DNA of 11,049 nucleotides from Jimgerdemannia flammicorona (lineage: Eukaryota; Mucoromycota; Endogonomycetes; Endogonales; Endogonaceae): NCBI GenBank assembly GCA_003990745.1, contig RBNI01006711.1:1-11049 (forward strand), read 5' to 3'. The position numbers and the translations under genes were made by a program. This document shows positions 1-6,593 of this stretch, piece by piece. The stretch's first letter is position 1, and every line of letters begins with the position of its first letter. A model generated the notes under the pieces. It was given only the letters and a program-made list of their open reading frames with translations. It did not search any database and was not told the origin of the DNA.

Positions 1-95
1 CTAGGAGTAGTTGTGTGAAGGGATATTGTGGGGAAGTGCTCAGGAGTTGTGTTCGGATTGTTCAAGTCTGAGATTCTGAGGTTTGGGGGAGGGGG

Positions 96-103
96 TATTT
101 ATA
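96..103 (-). promoter_or_regulatory. TATA box of a minus-strand gene leaving the window
   Basis: The plus strand reads TATTTATA, which is TATAAATA on the minus strand, followed there by CCCCCTCCCCC and a CA-rich leader. This is a good RNA polymerase II TATA box. Its layout (TATA, C-rich stretch, A/C-rich leader) resembles that at 1459-1465. Direction is inferred from the leader composition and from the repeated elements lying upstream of it on the minus strand. Confidence 0.5.
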
Positions 104-157
104 CTAGTGAGAGGCTATCTGGACTATGCTAAATATGGATGTAGCACTAAGTGCTTT

Positions 158-259
158 GCTGAGTCGGAATGCAGTCACGTAGTACAAGTGTGATCTGACA
201 TGTCAAGAGATCGTCTGACTGCTGAGTCAGTTCACAGTCATGTCGTACAAGGCTAATCT
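158..259. repeat. Degenerate tandem promoter repeat, offset 63 bp
   Basis: Two copies of a 39-base element lie at 158-196 and 221-259, both offset by exactly 63 bases. Each starts with GCTGAGTC and contains CAGTCA-GT-GTACAAG and ATCT. By eye 29 of 39 bases agree. The second copy contains a perfect TGAGTCA (223-229), the palindromic site recognised by Gcn4/AP-1 type bZIP factors; the first has TGAGTCG. The pair lies about 55 and 118 bases upstream of the minus-strand TATA box at 96-103, where activator sites would be expected. Confidence 0.55.
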
Positions 260-292
260 TACTATACTATGACTGCTAATCTAATTATAGGT

Positions 293-1389
293 TTACATGC
301 TGTCTGGGTAGTCTTCGATGACATCACCATCGATGACATCATCTCTGATGAAGTAGTCGTCTAAGAAGAGTGGTTTGCGGATTACTTCTCCTTGTTGGCT
401 GAGGTAATAATACATTGGAACTTCGTCTCCGTCCCACAGGATAGCATCATCTGTCTCGTATGCTGGATAAGGTGTTGGGGGGCGAAGAAGTGGTGCATCA
501 TCTTCGTTTTCATTGGATTCGCTGTCTGCGTATCTTCTGTAGGTTACAGCGCTATGAGTCGCAGGGTTGTAGTATGCTGGCGGTTGTGGTTCATGTTGCT
601 CGTACTCGGGTGGTGGAGTGGTTGGTTCAATCTCGAGGGTTGTCTGAAGGTACAGGTTGTGTTCTCTGGTCTCTTCATTATAGTTGAAGTAGTCGGGGGT
701 GAACGCAGGTTGGTATTCGTGCCAGTGGTCATTGTCCCAATAAGTCTCATATGTGGTTATGAACTGTTGTAAGTTCATCGGCAGAGTTGGCGGTGTGATC
801 AGAGTAGGAAGAGATTCTTGGCTTGAGGTCATGTCGGCGTCGGAAGGATCATTGTCTTCTGCTTCGTCTCTGTCGAAGTTAATTATATCGTAGACGTCCT
901 TCATGGCGTATCCAACTTGGGGCATTTGCAGGATGTGATCGTCAGGGTGTGGGAATGTTCTGTCTGTGGTTTCAACGTACTCAAGGTACTTGTGGTTGAG
1001 TTCTTGTATCATGTCGTCGATTTGGCCGTAGGACAGGATAGCAACCATTTCACTGGTAGTAGCTCGGAGGCGGGGAATAAAGGTGCTGTACTCGTAGAAG
1101 AGTTCTTGGTGTTTGCGGGCGATGAGTTTCTGGTGTTGAGACATCTGGGTAATGTCTGTATCATGGTGGTGTTCAACCATATCTTCTAGGAGGCGGCCGA
1201 TCTGGTGTAACTTGAGATTTGTCCAATCCAGTGGGCCTCGTTAAGTATGTTCAGGGCGTTCCATCGGGCTTCCACAAAGTAGAGAGGTGCTTGGCTATAG
1301 ATATTCATGAGGGGCAGAGGGGGTGTAGCTCGGTTGACAATGGCATTCCAAATTTCAGCGCGGATGCAGTTGTAGATCTCGGTGGTCAT
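293..1389 (-). CDS. Unidentified acidic, Tyr/Pro-rich protein, frame offset once
   Basis: I do not recognise the family. An N-terminal part starts at the ATG at 1389 (A at -3, 70 bases below a TATA box) and reads MTTEIYNCIRAEIWNAI; its frame stops at 1186-1188. The main part lies in the frame one base back, open from 1240 to the stop at 293-295, and reads sensibly well before its first ATG at 1180 (residues such as DWTNLKLHQIGRLLEDMVEH). The two frames overlap at 1189-1240, so a single product of about 365 residues would need a -1 shift, a one-base error or a very small intron. The first half is probably helical. The second half is low-complexity and acidic, has two PPxY motifs (PPEY, PPAY) and ends DVIDGDVIEDYPDSM. 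There is no zinc knuckle, membrane segment or signal peptide. It could be a host gene or a gag-like protein of an unrecognised element. Confidence 0.5.
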
Positions 1390-1458
1390 GTTTGTGTGTT
1401 TGGAAGTTGTGGATATTATTTGTTTTAGTTCTCTGTTTCGACGCGTCTCGGGGCTGGG

Positions 1459-1465
1459 TATATAT
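1459..1465 (-). promoter_or_regulatory. TATA box of the minus-strand gene at 293-1389
   Basis: TATATAT on the plus strand reads ATATATA followed by CCCAGCCCCGAG on the minus strand. It lies 70 bases upstream of the ATG at 1389, with an A/C-rich leader between them (AACAAATAATATCC, then CAAACACACAAAC just before ATG). Position and leader composition fit a core promoter for this gene and support the 1389 start. Confidence 0.6.
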
Positions 1466-1525
1466 GCATTTGTTCTGGATTGGTAAGATCCCGTTTGTGT
1501 GAATCTTGTGTTCCGTGACTTGGTA

Positions 1526-1572
1526 TTGACTCAGCTTTGTGCACTATGACTTCTGTTTGACTCAGCTTCGTG
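1526..1572. repeat. Duplicated TGACTCAGC promoter element
   Basis: TTGACTCAGCTTTGTG at 1526-1541 is repeated as TTGACTCAGCTTCGTG at 1557-1572 (15 of 16 bases, offset 31). Both copies hold a perfect TGACTCA bZIP (Gcn4/AP-1 type) site. They lie about 62 and 93 bases upstream of the minus-strand TATA box at 1459-1465, so they probably act as upstream activating sites for the 293-1389 gene. Related TGAGTC sites occur upstream of the other minus-strand TATA box at 96-103. Confidence 0.5.
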
Positions 1573-1915
1573 ATCTTGCAGATGATTTCCAGATTTGTTC
1601 GGAGATCGCGTGTGATTTCTGTGGCTTGGAGGTTGTGCGCTCACATTTGAGCAGGACCCATGGTTTGAGATTGGTGAGCTAGTAGAGTAGTGGAAGTGGC
1701 TTCTTTAGGAGGTGGTACAAGGGTGGTGGTATCAGGGGAGGCAGCTTCAACTAGGGGCCTTAAGAAAGGTGCAGGACATTATACAGCAGAGTCGAGGGCA
1801 CCTGGTGTTAGATGAGCATGGAGTTAGGTAGAAGGAATGTGTTGGATGATCAACCCTACCTATATATAATATGTCACAGTAGCTGTTTGTGGTTAATTGC
1901 CATTGTATTAGTGGT
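1573..1915. other. Stretch without a recognised gene
   Basis: No convincing gene. In the plus strand a 40-codon open stretch at 1709-1831 has no ATG and no recognisable motif; it could be the C-terminal end of a retrocopied reading frame, since it is followed by a roughly 85-base tail, AATAAA and poly(A). CpG dinucleotides are present up to 1794 and absent afterwards. Confidence 0.35.
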
Positions 1916-1960
1916 AATAAAGTTTGAGTCCAAGTGACTATAAAAAAAAAAAAAAAAAAA
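1916..1960 (+). other. Polyadenylation signal plus A19 tract: retrocopied transcript end
   Basis: AATAAA at 1916-1921 is followed after 20 bases by 19 consecutive A residues at 1942-1960. This signal-to-tail spacing is that of a genuine cleaved and polyadenylated mRNA, so the tract looks like a tail copied into DNA, as with a LINE or a processed retrocopy. The A tract abuts gypsy pol sequence directly at 1961. The 5' end of the retrocopied piece and a target-site duplication were not identified. Confidence 0.5.
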
Positions 1961-1974
1961 GAGGCCAGATCTGA

Positions 1975-2319
1975 AAAAGCCAGACCAAGAAGCCAGAAAG
2001 AAGGACCCTCAAGATCTATGATTTGGGAGAAGACATCCTAGCTCTCATTAGGCATACAACCTATCAATAATGGGTAGAAGATGCCACCAACTTCATGGAA
2101 GCACTAGATCCTATAGAAAAGAGAGATATCAACTACCTCCAAGATCCCTCTACTTGAGCCAGATGGCCACACCTCAACCTCAGAGTCTGGAGGCTTATTG
2201 CTAGTGGAGCTTCAGCCCAAGGAGAGTCCAAACTTAGCAAAGATATTGTCCAGTATGCCCTGCTGCATCCCAAGGCCAAACCTCTGACCAAAGCTCATCT
2301 AGAAGATATATGTAGGATA
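1975..2319 (+). pseudogene. Gag-like N-terminal segment of the gypsy polyprotein
   Basis: One frame carries a readable but unclassified peptide, with in-frame stops at 2068-2070 (TAA) and 2155-2157 (TGA). Readable stretches include LKIYDLGEDILALIRHTTY and DATNFMEALDPIEKRDINYL. It directly precedes the dUTPase and would sit where gag or the gag-pol joint lies. No zinc knuckle or gag motif is visible, so the gag assignment rests on position only. The reading ends where the frame changes into the dUTPase. Upstream sequence is missing because the element is cut at 1961. Confidence 0.4.
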
Positions 2320-2655
2320 TAATCAAAGCCTAGAGGATAAATCCATTAAGTCTGGAAAAACATTCATGATCAGAACTGGATTAGCCATGCAGCCATCCCA
2401 AGGAACTTACATCCAACTGACCTCAAGGTCCAGACTTACCAGACAAGGAATCACTGTGAAAGGAGGAATCATTGACCCAGGATATATTGGCAAAATCAAG
2501 ATCATCTTGTACAACAGTAGTACAGAATAGTACTGAATCATTAGAGGCAGAAGATTGCTCAAGCAGTCTTCATGAAAGTCAAAACCCCTCAGCTACAAGA
2601 AGTTTCTGAATTGACTGAAGGGGCCAGATAAGCCAAAGGATTTGGAAGCTCCAAT
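2303..2655 (+). pseudogene. dUTPase (dUTP pyrophosphatase) domain of the gypsy polyprotein
   Basis: A trimeric-type dUTPase hydrolyses dUTP to dUMP and pyrophosphate, limiting uracil in reverse-transcribed DNA. All five family motifs can be traced. Motif 1 is GYN at 2315-2323 (usually GYD). Next come SGKTFMIRTGLAMQPSQGTY and motif 2 in TSRSRLTRQG. Motif 3 is GGIIDPGYIGKIKIILYN, with the Asp and Tyr kept. Motif 4, QKIAQAVFMKV, begins at 2548. Motif 5 is R-stop-AKGFGSSN at 2626-2655, where family members have RGxxGFGS(T/S). Motifs 1-3 are in one frame and 4-5 in another, so there is an indel near 2520-2545. Stops include 2629-2631. At about 115 residues it is close to a normal single domain. 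It lies between the gag-like part and the linker leading to RT. Confidence 0.82.
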
Positions 2656-3054
2656 ATAAAGGAAGTACATCTCCTTCAGGTCAACCATCTCAAGAGAAAT
2701 GTCCCCCTGCAAGTGTACTACCAACTAGTCAAATTATACAAGAATCTCATCCTAGAACCTGGAGAACAGACCACCTTCAAAATCTTTGCACCACCCAACC
2801 CCAGGAATCTCTTCTTTGAATCCAAAGAAGATATCCCATATCTGGACATAGGAGGATATATGTTTTCTGACAAAATGAATCTGGTACACTCCTGAGCAAC
2901 CAACTAAAGTTGGGAGACCATCATCTTGCTGAAAGGGACTATCATAGGACATCTGGTGTCTTTTCTCAATCAGACTCATAGAAAAGTTTATAAACTAAAC
3001 TTATCAGGAAATGACAAAAGGTCTCAGAAGAAAGGAAAGGCCCCTCTGTAATCC
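2656..3054 (+). pseudogene. Linker between dUTPase and RT (protease position)
   Basis: The frame continues directly from the dUTPase end and holds LILEPGEQTTFKIFAPP, then KEDIPYLDIGGYMFSDKMN, and after stops at 2893-2895 and 2905-2907 TIILLKGTIIGHLVSF. The last phrase resembles the 'ITLKKGTxIGHL' strand that commonly sits between protease and RT in gypsy polyproteins. No D-T-G or D-S-G protease site is visible. Protease may have been lost or may lie in a degraded part. The role is inferred from position. Confidence 0.45.
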
Positions 3055-3086
3055 AGGAGACAGTGAAGTCTTCCACTAATATTGGA

Positions 3087-4140
3087 GAAGAATTGACACC
3101 CCAGCAATAGCAACAACTAGTAGAACTCCTCAACAAATATCAAGATATCTTCACCACTGATTATAGAAACCTGCCATATAATCCATCATATCACCACAGC
3201 ATAAATACAGGAAATGCAACACCCATCTGGCAGAAACTCTATAGAATACTCCATCACCTAAAGACATTCGAAAAGGAGCACATTCAAGAACTCTTGGACA
3301 ATAGAGTAGAACTCCTTAACAAAGATCAAGATATCTTCACTACCAATTATGGAAACCTGCCATACAATCTATCATATCACCACAGCATAAATACAGGAAA
3401 TGTAACACCCATCTGGCAGAAATCCTATAGAATACCCCATTACCTAAAGACATTCAAAAAGGAGTACATTCAAAAACTCTTGGACAATGGAGTCATCCAA
3501 CCTTCTACCAGCCCCTGGGCCAGCCCTATACTTATTGTACTAAAGAAAGGAGGATAGGGACTCTGTGTAGATTACAGAAAACTCAATTCGGTCACTGAGA
3601 AGGATGCCTATCCTTTGTTCAGAATTGATGACCTCTTGGACCAGTTACAATATACTAGATACTTCAGTAGTATGGACCTTTTCACAGGATTCCATGAGAT
3701 CCCCATAGACCCCAAAGACATTCAAAAGACAGCCTTCCTTACCTTAGGAAAACTGTTTGAATATCTCTGAATACCTTTTGAACTTTGCAATGCACCTCCT
3801 ACTTTCCAGAGGATGAAGAATTCAGTCTATGCTCTTCTGATCTACTATTGTCTGATTGTATACATGGATGATTCAAATATCTATTCAGCAAGTTTTGAAG
3901 AATACCTACACTACTTAGAAGAATTCTTCAGGCTCACCCACAAGAACCACCTGAGATTCAATGCTAAGAAATACTACTTTGGAAAACAGAAACTTGAATT
4001 CTTTGGATTTATAGTATCAAAAGAAGGAACTCATGCAGACCCAAAGAAAACTGAGAAGATCAACAATTGGCCAGTACCCAAGACCCTGAAGGAAGCACTA
4101 TTCTTTCTAATATTAGTATCTTATTACAGAAGGTTTATTA
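3087..4140 (+). pseudogene. Ty3/gypsy reverse transcriptase
   Basis: RNA-dependent DNA polymerase that copies the element RNA. The frame opens with EELTPQQ-stop-QQLVELLNKYQDIF (TAG at 3108-3110 where Gln is expected). It contains GVIQPSTSPWASPILIVLKK, VDYRKLNSVTEKDAYP, motif A SMDLFTGFHEIP (catalytic Asp at 3675-3677), motif B PFELCNAPPTFQRM, and motif C VYMDDSNIYS (Asp pair at 3867-3872). The thumb-side ending includes LEFFGFIVSKEG and SYYRRFIKNFTQI. Stops interrupt it just after KKGG (3555-3557) and before motif B. YMDD is less usual here than YLDD or YVDD. The N-terminal 62 codons are tandemly duplicated. Confidence 0.9.
3120..3491 (+). repeat. In-frame 186-bp tandem duplication in RT N-terminus
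   Basis: Copies at 3120-3305 and 3306-3491 are each 186 bases (62 codons), so the frame is kept. By eye they differ at about 17 positions, of which all but one are transitions. Both encode versions of VELLNK-QDIFTT-Y-NLPYN through QKL/QEL-LDN. The unit spans the conserved segment just before GVIQPS, which is present once in ordinary gypsy RTs, so the second copy joins normally to the rest of RT and the first is extra. Confidence 0.9.
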
Positions 4141-4169
4141 AGAACTTCACCCAAATTACTACCCCAATC

Positions 4170-4668
4170 TGAATCCTTCTCAAGAAAGAAGTGCCTTATA
4201 AATAGACAGAATCACAAGAGAAAGCTTTCAAAGAACTCAAGAACTACATGACTACAGCACCAATCCTTGTCTGCCCCAATCTATAGGAGTCATTCATCTT
4301 ATATACAGATGCTTCTAAAGATGGCCTGGGGCAGTTCTAGCCCAAGAAGGACTTGATCAACAGCACTATATAATAGCTTATGCAAGCTGAGCTATCAATC
4401 AGCAGCAGATGAATTATAGCAGCACTAAGTTGGAATGCCTTGCAGTCATATGGGTAGTCACTCTGTTCAAGCATTACCTTATCAGAAAAAGGTTCACCCT
4501 GATAACAGACCATGCAGTTCTCAAATAGCTATTCAACTGTAAGAAACCTACCAGAATCCTGGTCTGCTGGATCCTTATCCTTCAGGATTACAAAATCACC
4601 ATTATCTACAAAGTAGGGAAAACTTACAACAATGTTAATGTACTTTCCTGTCAGCCCCAATGAACCAG
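4170..4668 (+). pseudogene. Ty3/gypsy RNase H
   Basis: Degrades the RNA strand of the RNA/DNA hybrid after first-strand synthesis. The domain opens after LLKKEVPYK-stop-TESQEKAFKELK, where family members have Trp at the stop (4200-4202 region). Catalytic residues are visible: Asp in LYTDASKDG (4308-4310), Glu in STKLECLAVIW (4433-4435) and Asp in LITDHAVLK (4508-4510). A frame change occurs between DG and LGAVLAQEGLD, near 4325-4331. The end, ILILQDYKITIIYKVGK then NNVNVLS, matches the usual 'LQDY..I.Y..GK.N..ADALS'. Several stops make it nonfunctional. Confidence 0.85.
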
Positions 4669-4692
4669 AAGAAAGGTGTCCCAAGGAACTAC

Positions 4693-5718
4693 ACCCTAAA
4701 GAAAGCTCCTCAGACTATCAAAGTACAATAAGATCTCATCTGAAAAGAATATCAGAAAGCCCACCAAGAGCAGGCAAATATAGAAGAAAAGTTGCAAACA
4801 ATATATCAGCATTGGCCCAACCTCAGAATACAAGTCTGAAATATACTCAAGAAATGTAACACCTGCCAGAAGTACTAAGGAAAGAAGAACTATCAAGCAC
4901 CTCTATAACCAATCATACCACCAGACAATATCTTTCAGGGATGGGAAGTAGATGTAATTGGACCTCTATCAGTTATATCAAAAAGAAACAAATATATCCT
5001 TGTACTTGTGAAACATCTAACCAAATGGCTTGAGGCTTTCTCAATGGAAATCACAGATGCCCTGACTATTGTGAGCCTTCTCTATGAACTCACACTTGGA
5101 TATGGACCTCCAGAAGAACTCATCTCTGACTGAGGCACAGAATTTATCAATAACATAATTACAAGTTATGTCTAAATTCACAAGATCCACCTCAAACAGA
5201 TCACATCCTATAATCCCCAGACTAATGGCATGATAGAAAGAATGAATCAGACCATCAAGAAAGAACTTGTCTGAGTTAATCCTACCAATTGGGACCTCTG
5301 CTTACCTGAGATCCTATGGGAAATTTGGAAAACCCCTGCTGCCTCTACTAAACAAAAGCCATTTGAGATGATGTTTGCTAAGAAAACCTGAACTGCTGAC
5401 CATGAGAACCTTGGAGACCTCCTCAAGAAGGTAGAACAGTTATGTAAACAGGTCCAAGTCCAGATTATTAAAGCTCAAGAAAGACAAAAGAAATATTATA
5501 ACCAGAAGCAGAAGGATTAGGAGATCAAGATTGGAGACCAAGTACTAGTCTGGAGAAGTATGATTGAAACAAACTTTGCCACCAAACTGGAGCCCAAGTA
5601 GAAAGGACCTTATCTTGTATACAATATCAGAGAAACCACCATCTATTTAAGAAATATAGATGGATGAACTCTGAGAATACCTGTATACACCAATTGCCTC
5701 AAGATATACCTCCCTCTG
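4693..5718 (+). pseudogene. Ty3/gypsy integrase with GPY module
   Basis: Inserts element cDNA into the genome. The zinc-binding H-H-C-C is visible with His at 4762-4764 and 4810-4812 and CNTC at 4855-4866. The catalytic core shows Asp in WEVDVIGPL (4951-4953), Asp in LISD-stop-GTEFIN (5128-5130; the TGA stands where Arg is usual) and Glu in NGMIERMNQTIK (5236-5238), giving the DDE triad. The C-terminal part has KIGDQVLVWRS and a GPY/F module, LEPK-stop-KGPYLVYNI, where the TAG at 5599-5601 replaces the usual Trp. About a dozen stops lie in the frame. There is no obvious chromodomain after it. Confidence 0.88.
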
Positions 5719-5722
5719 TACC

Positions 5723-6235
5723 ATGAATCGGAGAATTGACAACTGCCTCCAGACTCTCATTCTTAGCTCATTTCAATCACTGCCAGTTCTGCTACTCCAA
5801 TTCCAAAAAAGTCAATGGGAATACCCTGCAGAATATTTAGATTCATCAAGAGAATCTTGTCCTGGCCTAATGTTTACTACAGATCTACTAACTTCAGGCT
5901 CATTATACAATTAGAGAACAATTGCAGGCCTTCCAGCTCCAGAACAAACCTATATCAGAAATACCACAGGATTATCAAGAAGGGATATCACTGCTGCTGA
6001 CAGACTCTATACTCTCTACAAACGAAATCCTATAGCTCTGATGCAAGCACAACTCCCCTGGAATGATATATGAGTAATGAACCTAGCCACCTATCTGAGT
6101 ATTATCAATACTGTTGAAATCATGTTCCCAGAAGAAGAAGAACCTCTGGAATAGAGCAATCATGGTACAGATAATGAAGATAATGGTACAGATATTGTTG
6201 CAGAGGATGCTTATGCATATTGGATTGATGACTAA
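5723..6235 (+). pseudogene. Unidentified ORF downstream of gypsy integrase
   Basis: A single frame, different from that of integrase, runs about 170 codons from ATG 5723 to TAA 6233-6235 with three internal stops: 5912-5914 (TAG), 6071-6073 (TGA) and 6152-6154 (TAG). Readable parts include GLPAPEQTYIRNTTGLSRRD, ITAADRLYTLYKRNPIALMQ and NLATYLSIINTVEIMFPEEE. The end is very acidic (SNHGTDNEDNGTD, ending AYAYWIDD) and includes an in-frame 21-base-offset repeat of ATGGTACAGATA at 6162 and 6183. No membrane segment, zinc site or known domain is seen. The alternative frame 5815-6000 is also open but less protein-like after 5900. It could be the natural C-terminus of pol or a separate accessory protein. 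Confidence 0.45.
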
Positions 6236-6338
6236 AAGACAGTCTTGGACAGACCATTCTTTAGTGGAGGCTGATATGATAAACCAAAAACATAACATCC
6301 AAATTATAATAATGTGAATAATTAGCAACTTAGCCAGA

Positions 6339-6530
6339 TGATGTGAAACATATAGCATAGTAACACAGTAACCATTTATTGAAATATGTAGGTTACAACT
6401 CGATATATGGTGGCGCAGCCTTCCTTGACTACGTCATCATGTAAACGTCACTAATTGCGATGCTTAAAAGCGTGTAAGAATTAGCAATAAACAGTTTGCT
6501 GCTCTCTCCAAAAATCCACATTCCACAACA
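6339..6530 (+). repeat. Candidate 5' LTR of the copia element
   Basis: The right end is fixed by the primer binding site, which begins right after ...TTCCACAACA. The left end is a best guess: TGATGTGAAA at 6339 forms an imperfect inverted repeat with TTCCACAACA, giving a 192-bp LTR of the TG...CA type. CpG dinucleotides reappear at 6401, inside this segment. It contains a TATA-like GATATATGG (6402-6410) and an AATAAA at 6486-6491. The 3' LTR is outside the window, so neither the length nor the target-site duplication can be confirmed. Confidence 0.5.
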
Positions 6531-6543
6531 GGTTATGAGCCCC
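6529..6543 (+). other. Primer binding site, initiator tRNA-Met half-molecule
   Basis: CAGGTTATGAGCCC is complementary to the anticodon arm of eukaryotic initiator tRNA-Met (which reads GGGCUCAUAACC, anticodon CAU). Use of the internal half of this tRNA rather than its 3' end is established for Drosophila copia and yeast Ty5. It sits immediately after the candidate LTR end and about 50 bases before the gag ATG, exactly where minus-strand DNA synthesis would start. Confidence 0.7.
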
Positions 6544-6593
6544 GGTTAGCAGCTATACACCCCTCTTACACTTACACTACACTACGCTATACA

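Larger units (their letters stand above)
1..292. other. Non-coding upstream region between two minus-strand genes
   Basis: I see no convincing coding region here. On the minus strand this stretch follows the stop codon of the 293-1389 gene and then holds a repeated promoter-like element and a TATA box facing the left edge. No AATAAA signal is visible just after the stop, where only AT-rich sequence occurs. The first 95 bases would be the 5' untranslated leader of a minus-strand gene whose ATG lies outside the window, since 1-104 contains no CAT (minus-strand ATG). Confidence 0.5.
1961..6338 (+). mobile_element. Decayed Ty3/gypsy retroelement with dUTPase domain
   Basis: The order gag-like, dUTPase, linker, RT, RNase H, integrase identifies a Ty3/gypsy (Metaviridae-type) LTR retroelement on the plus strand. 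No 5' LTR, primer site or protease D-T/S-G is visible; the left end is cut at the poly(A) junction. Reading needs at least six frame changes (near 2303-2320, 2520-2545, 3055-3087, 4325-4331, 4668-4693 and 5718-5723) and passes dozens of stops, many of them TAG or TGA where Gln, Trp or Arg is expected. Only four CpG dinucleotides remain in 1961-6400 (3269, 3589, 5729, 6023). A purine-rich AGTGGAGG at 6263-6270, just before TGATATG, might be the polypurine tract and 3' LTR start. The right end is cut by the copia element. Confidence 0.85.

Noticed and set aside
392..772. Plus-strand ORF of 126 codons, and smaller plus-strand ORFs at 460-687, 917-1189 and 1219-1428
   Set aside because: They are antisense to the minus-strand gene, rich in Cys, Trp and Val in the way of reverse-complement shadows, and have no motif. 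The minus strand has the longer frame and a matching TATA box.
5815..6000. Open frame continuing the integrase frame after its C-terminus
   Set aside because: It follows two stops, and the overlapping frame 5723-6235 is longer and more protein-like past 5900. I kept only the latter.
6083..6358. Minus-strand ORF of 91 codons rich in Ile, Phe and Cys
   Set aside because: It is a reverse-complement shadow of the gypsy 3' ORF and adjacent AT-rich sequence; the hydrophobic look comes from A-rich plus-strand codons.
6112..6530. Alternative copia LTR of 419 bp starting at TGTTG (6112), a perfect 5-base inverted match to CAACA
   Set aside because: The gypsy 3' ORF reads through 6112 in the same frame to 6235 and the sequence stays CpG-free until 6401, so 6112 is more likely inside gypsy. 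It cannot be excluded without the 3' LTR.
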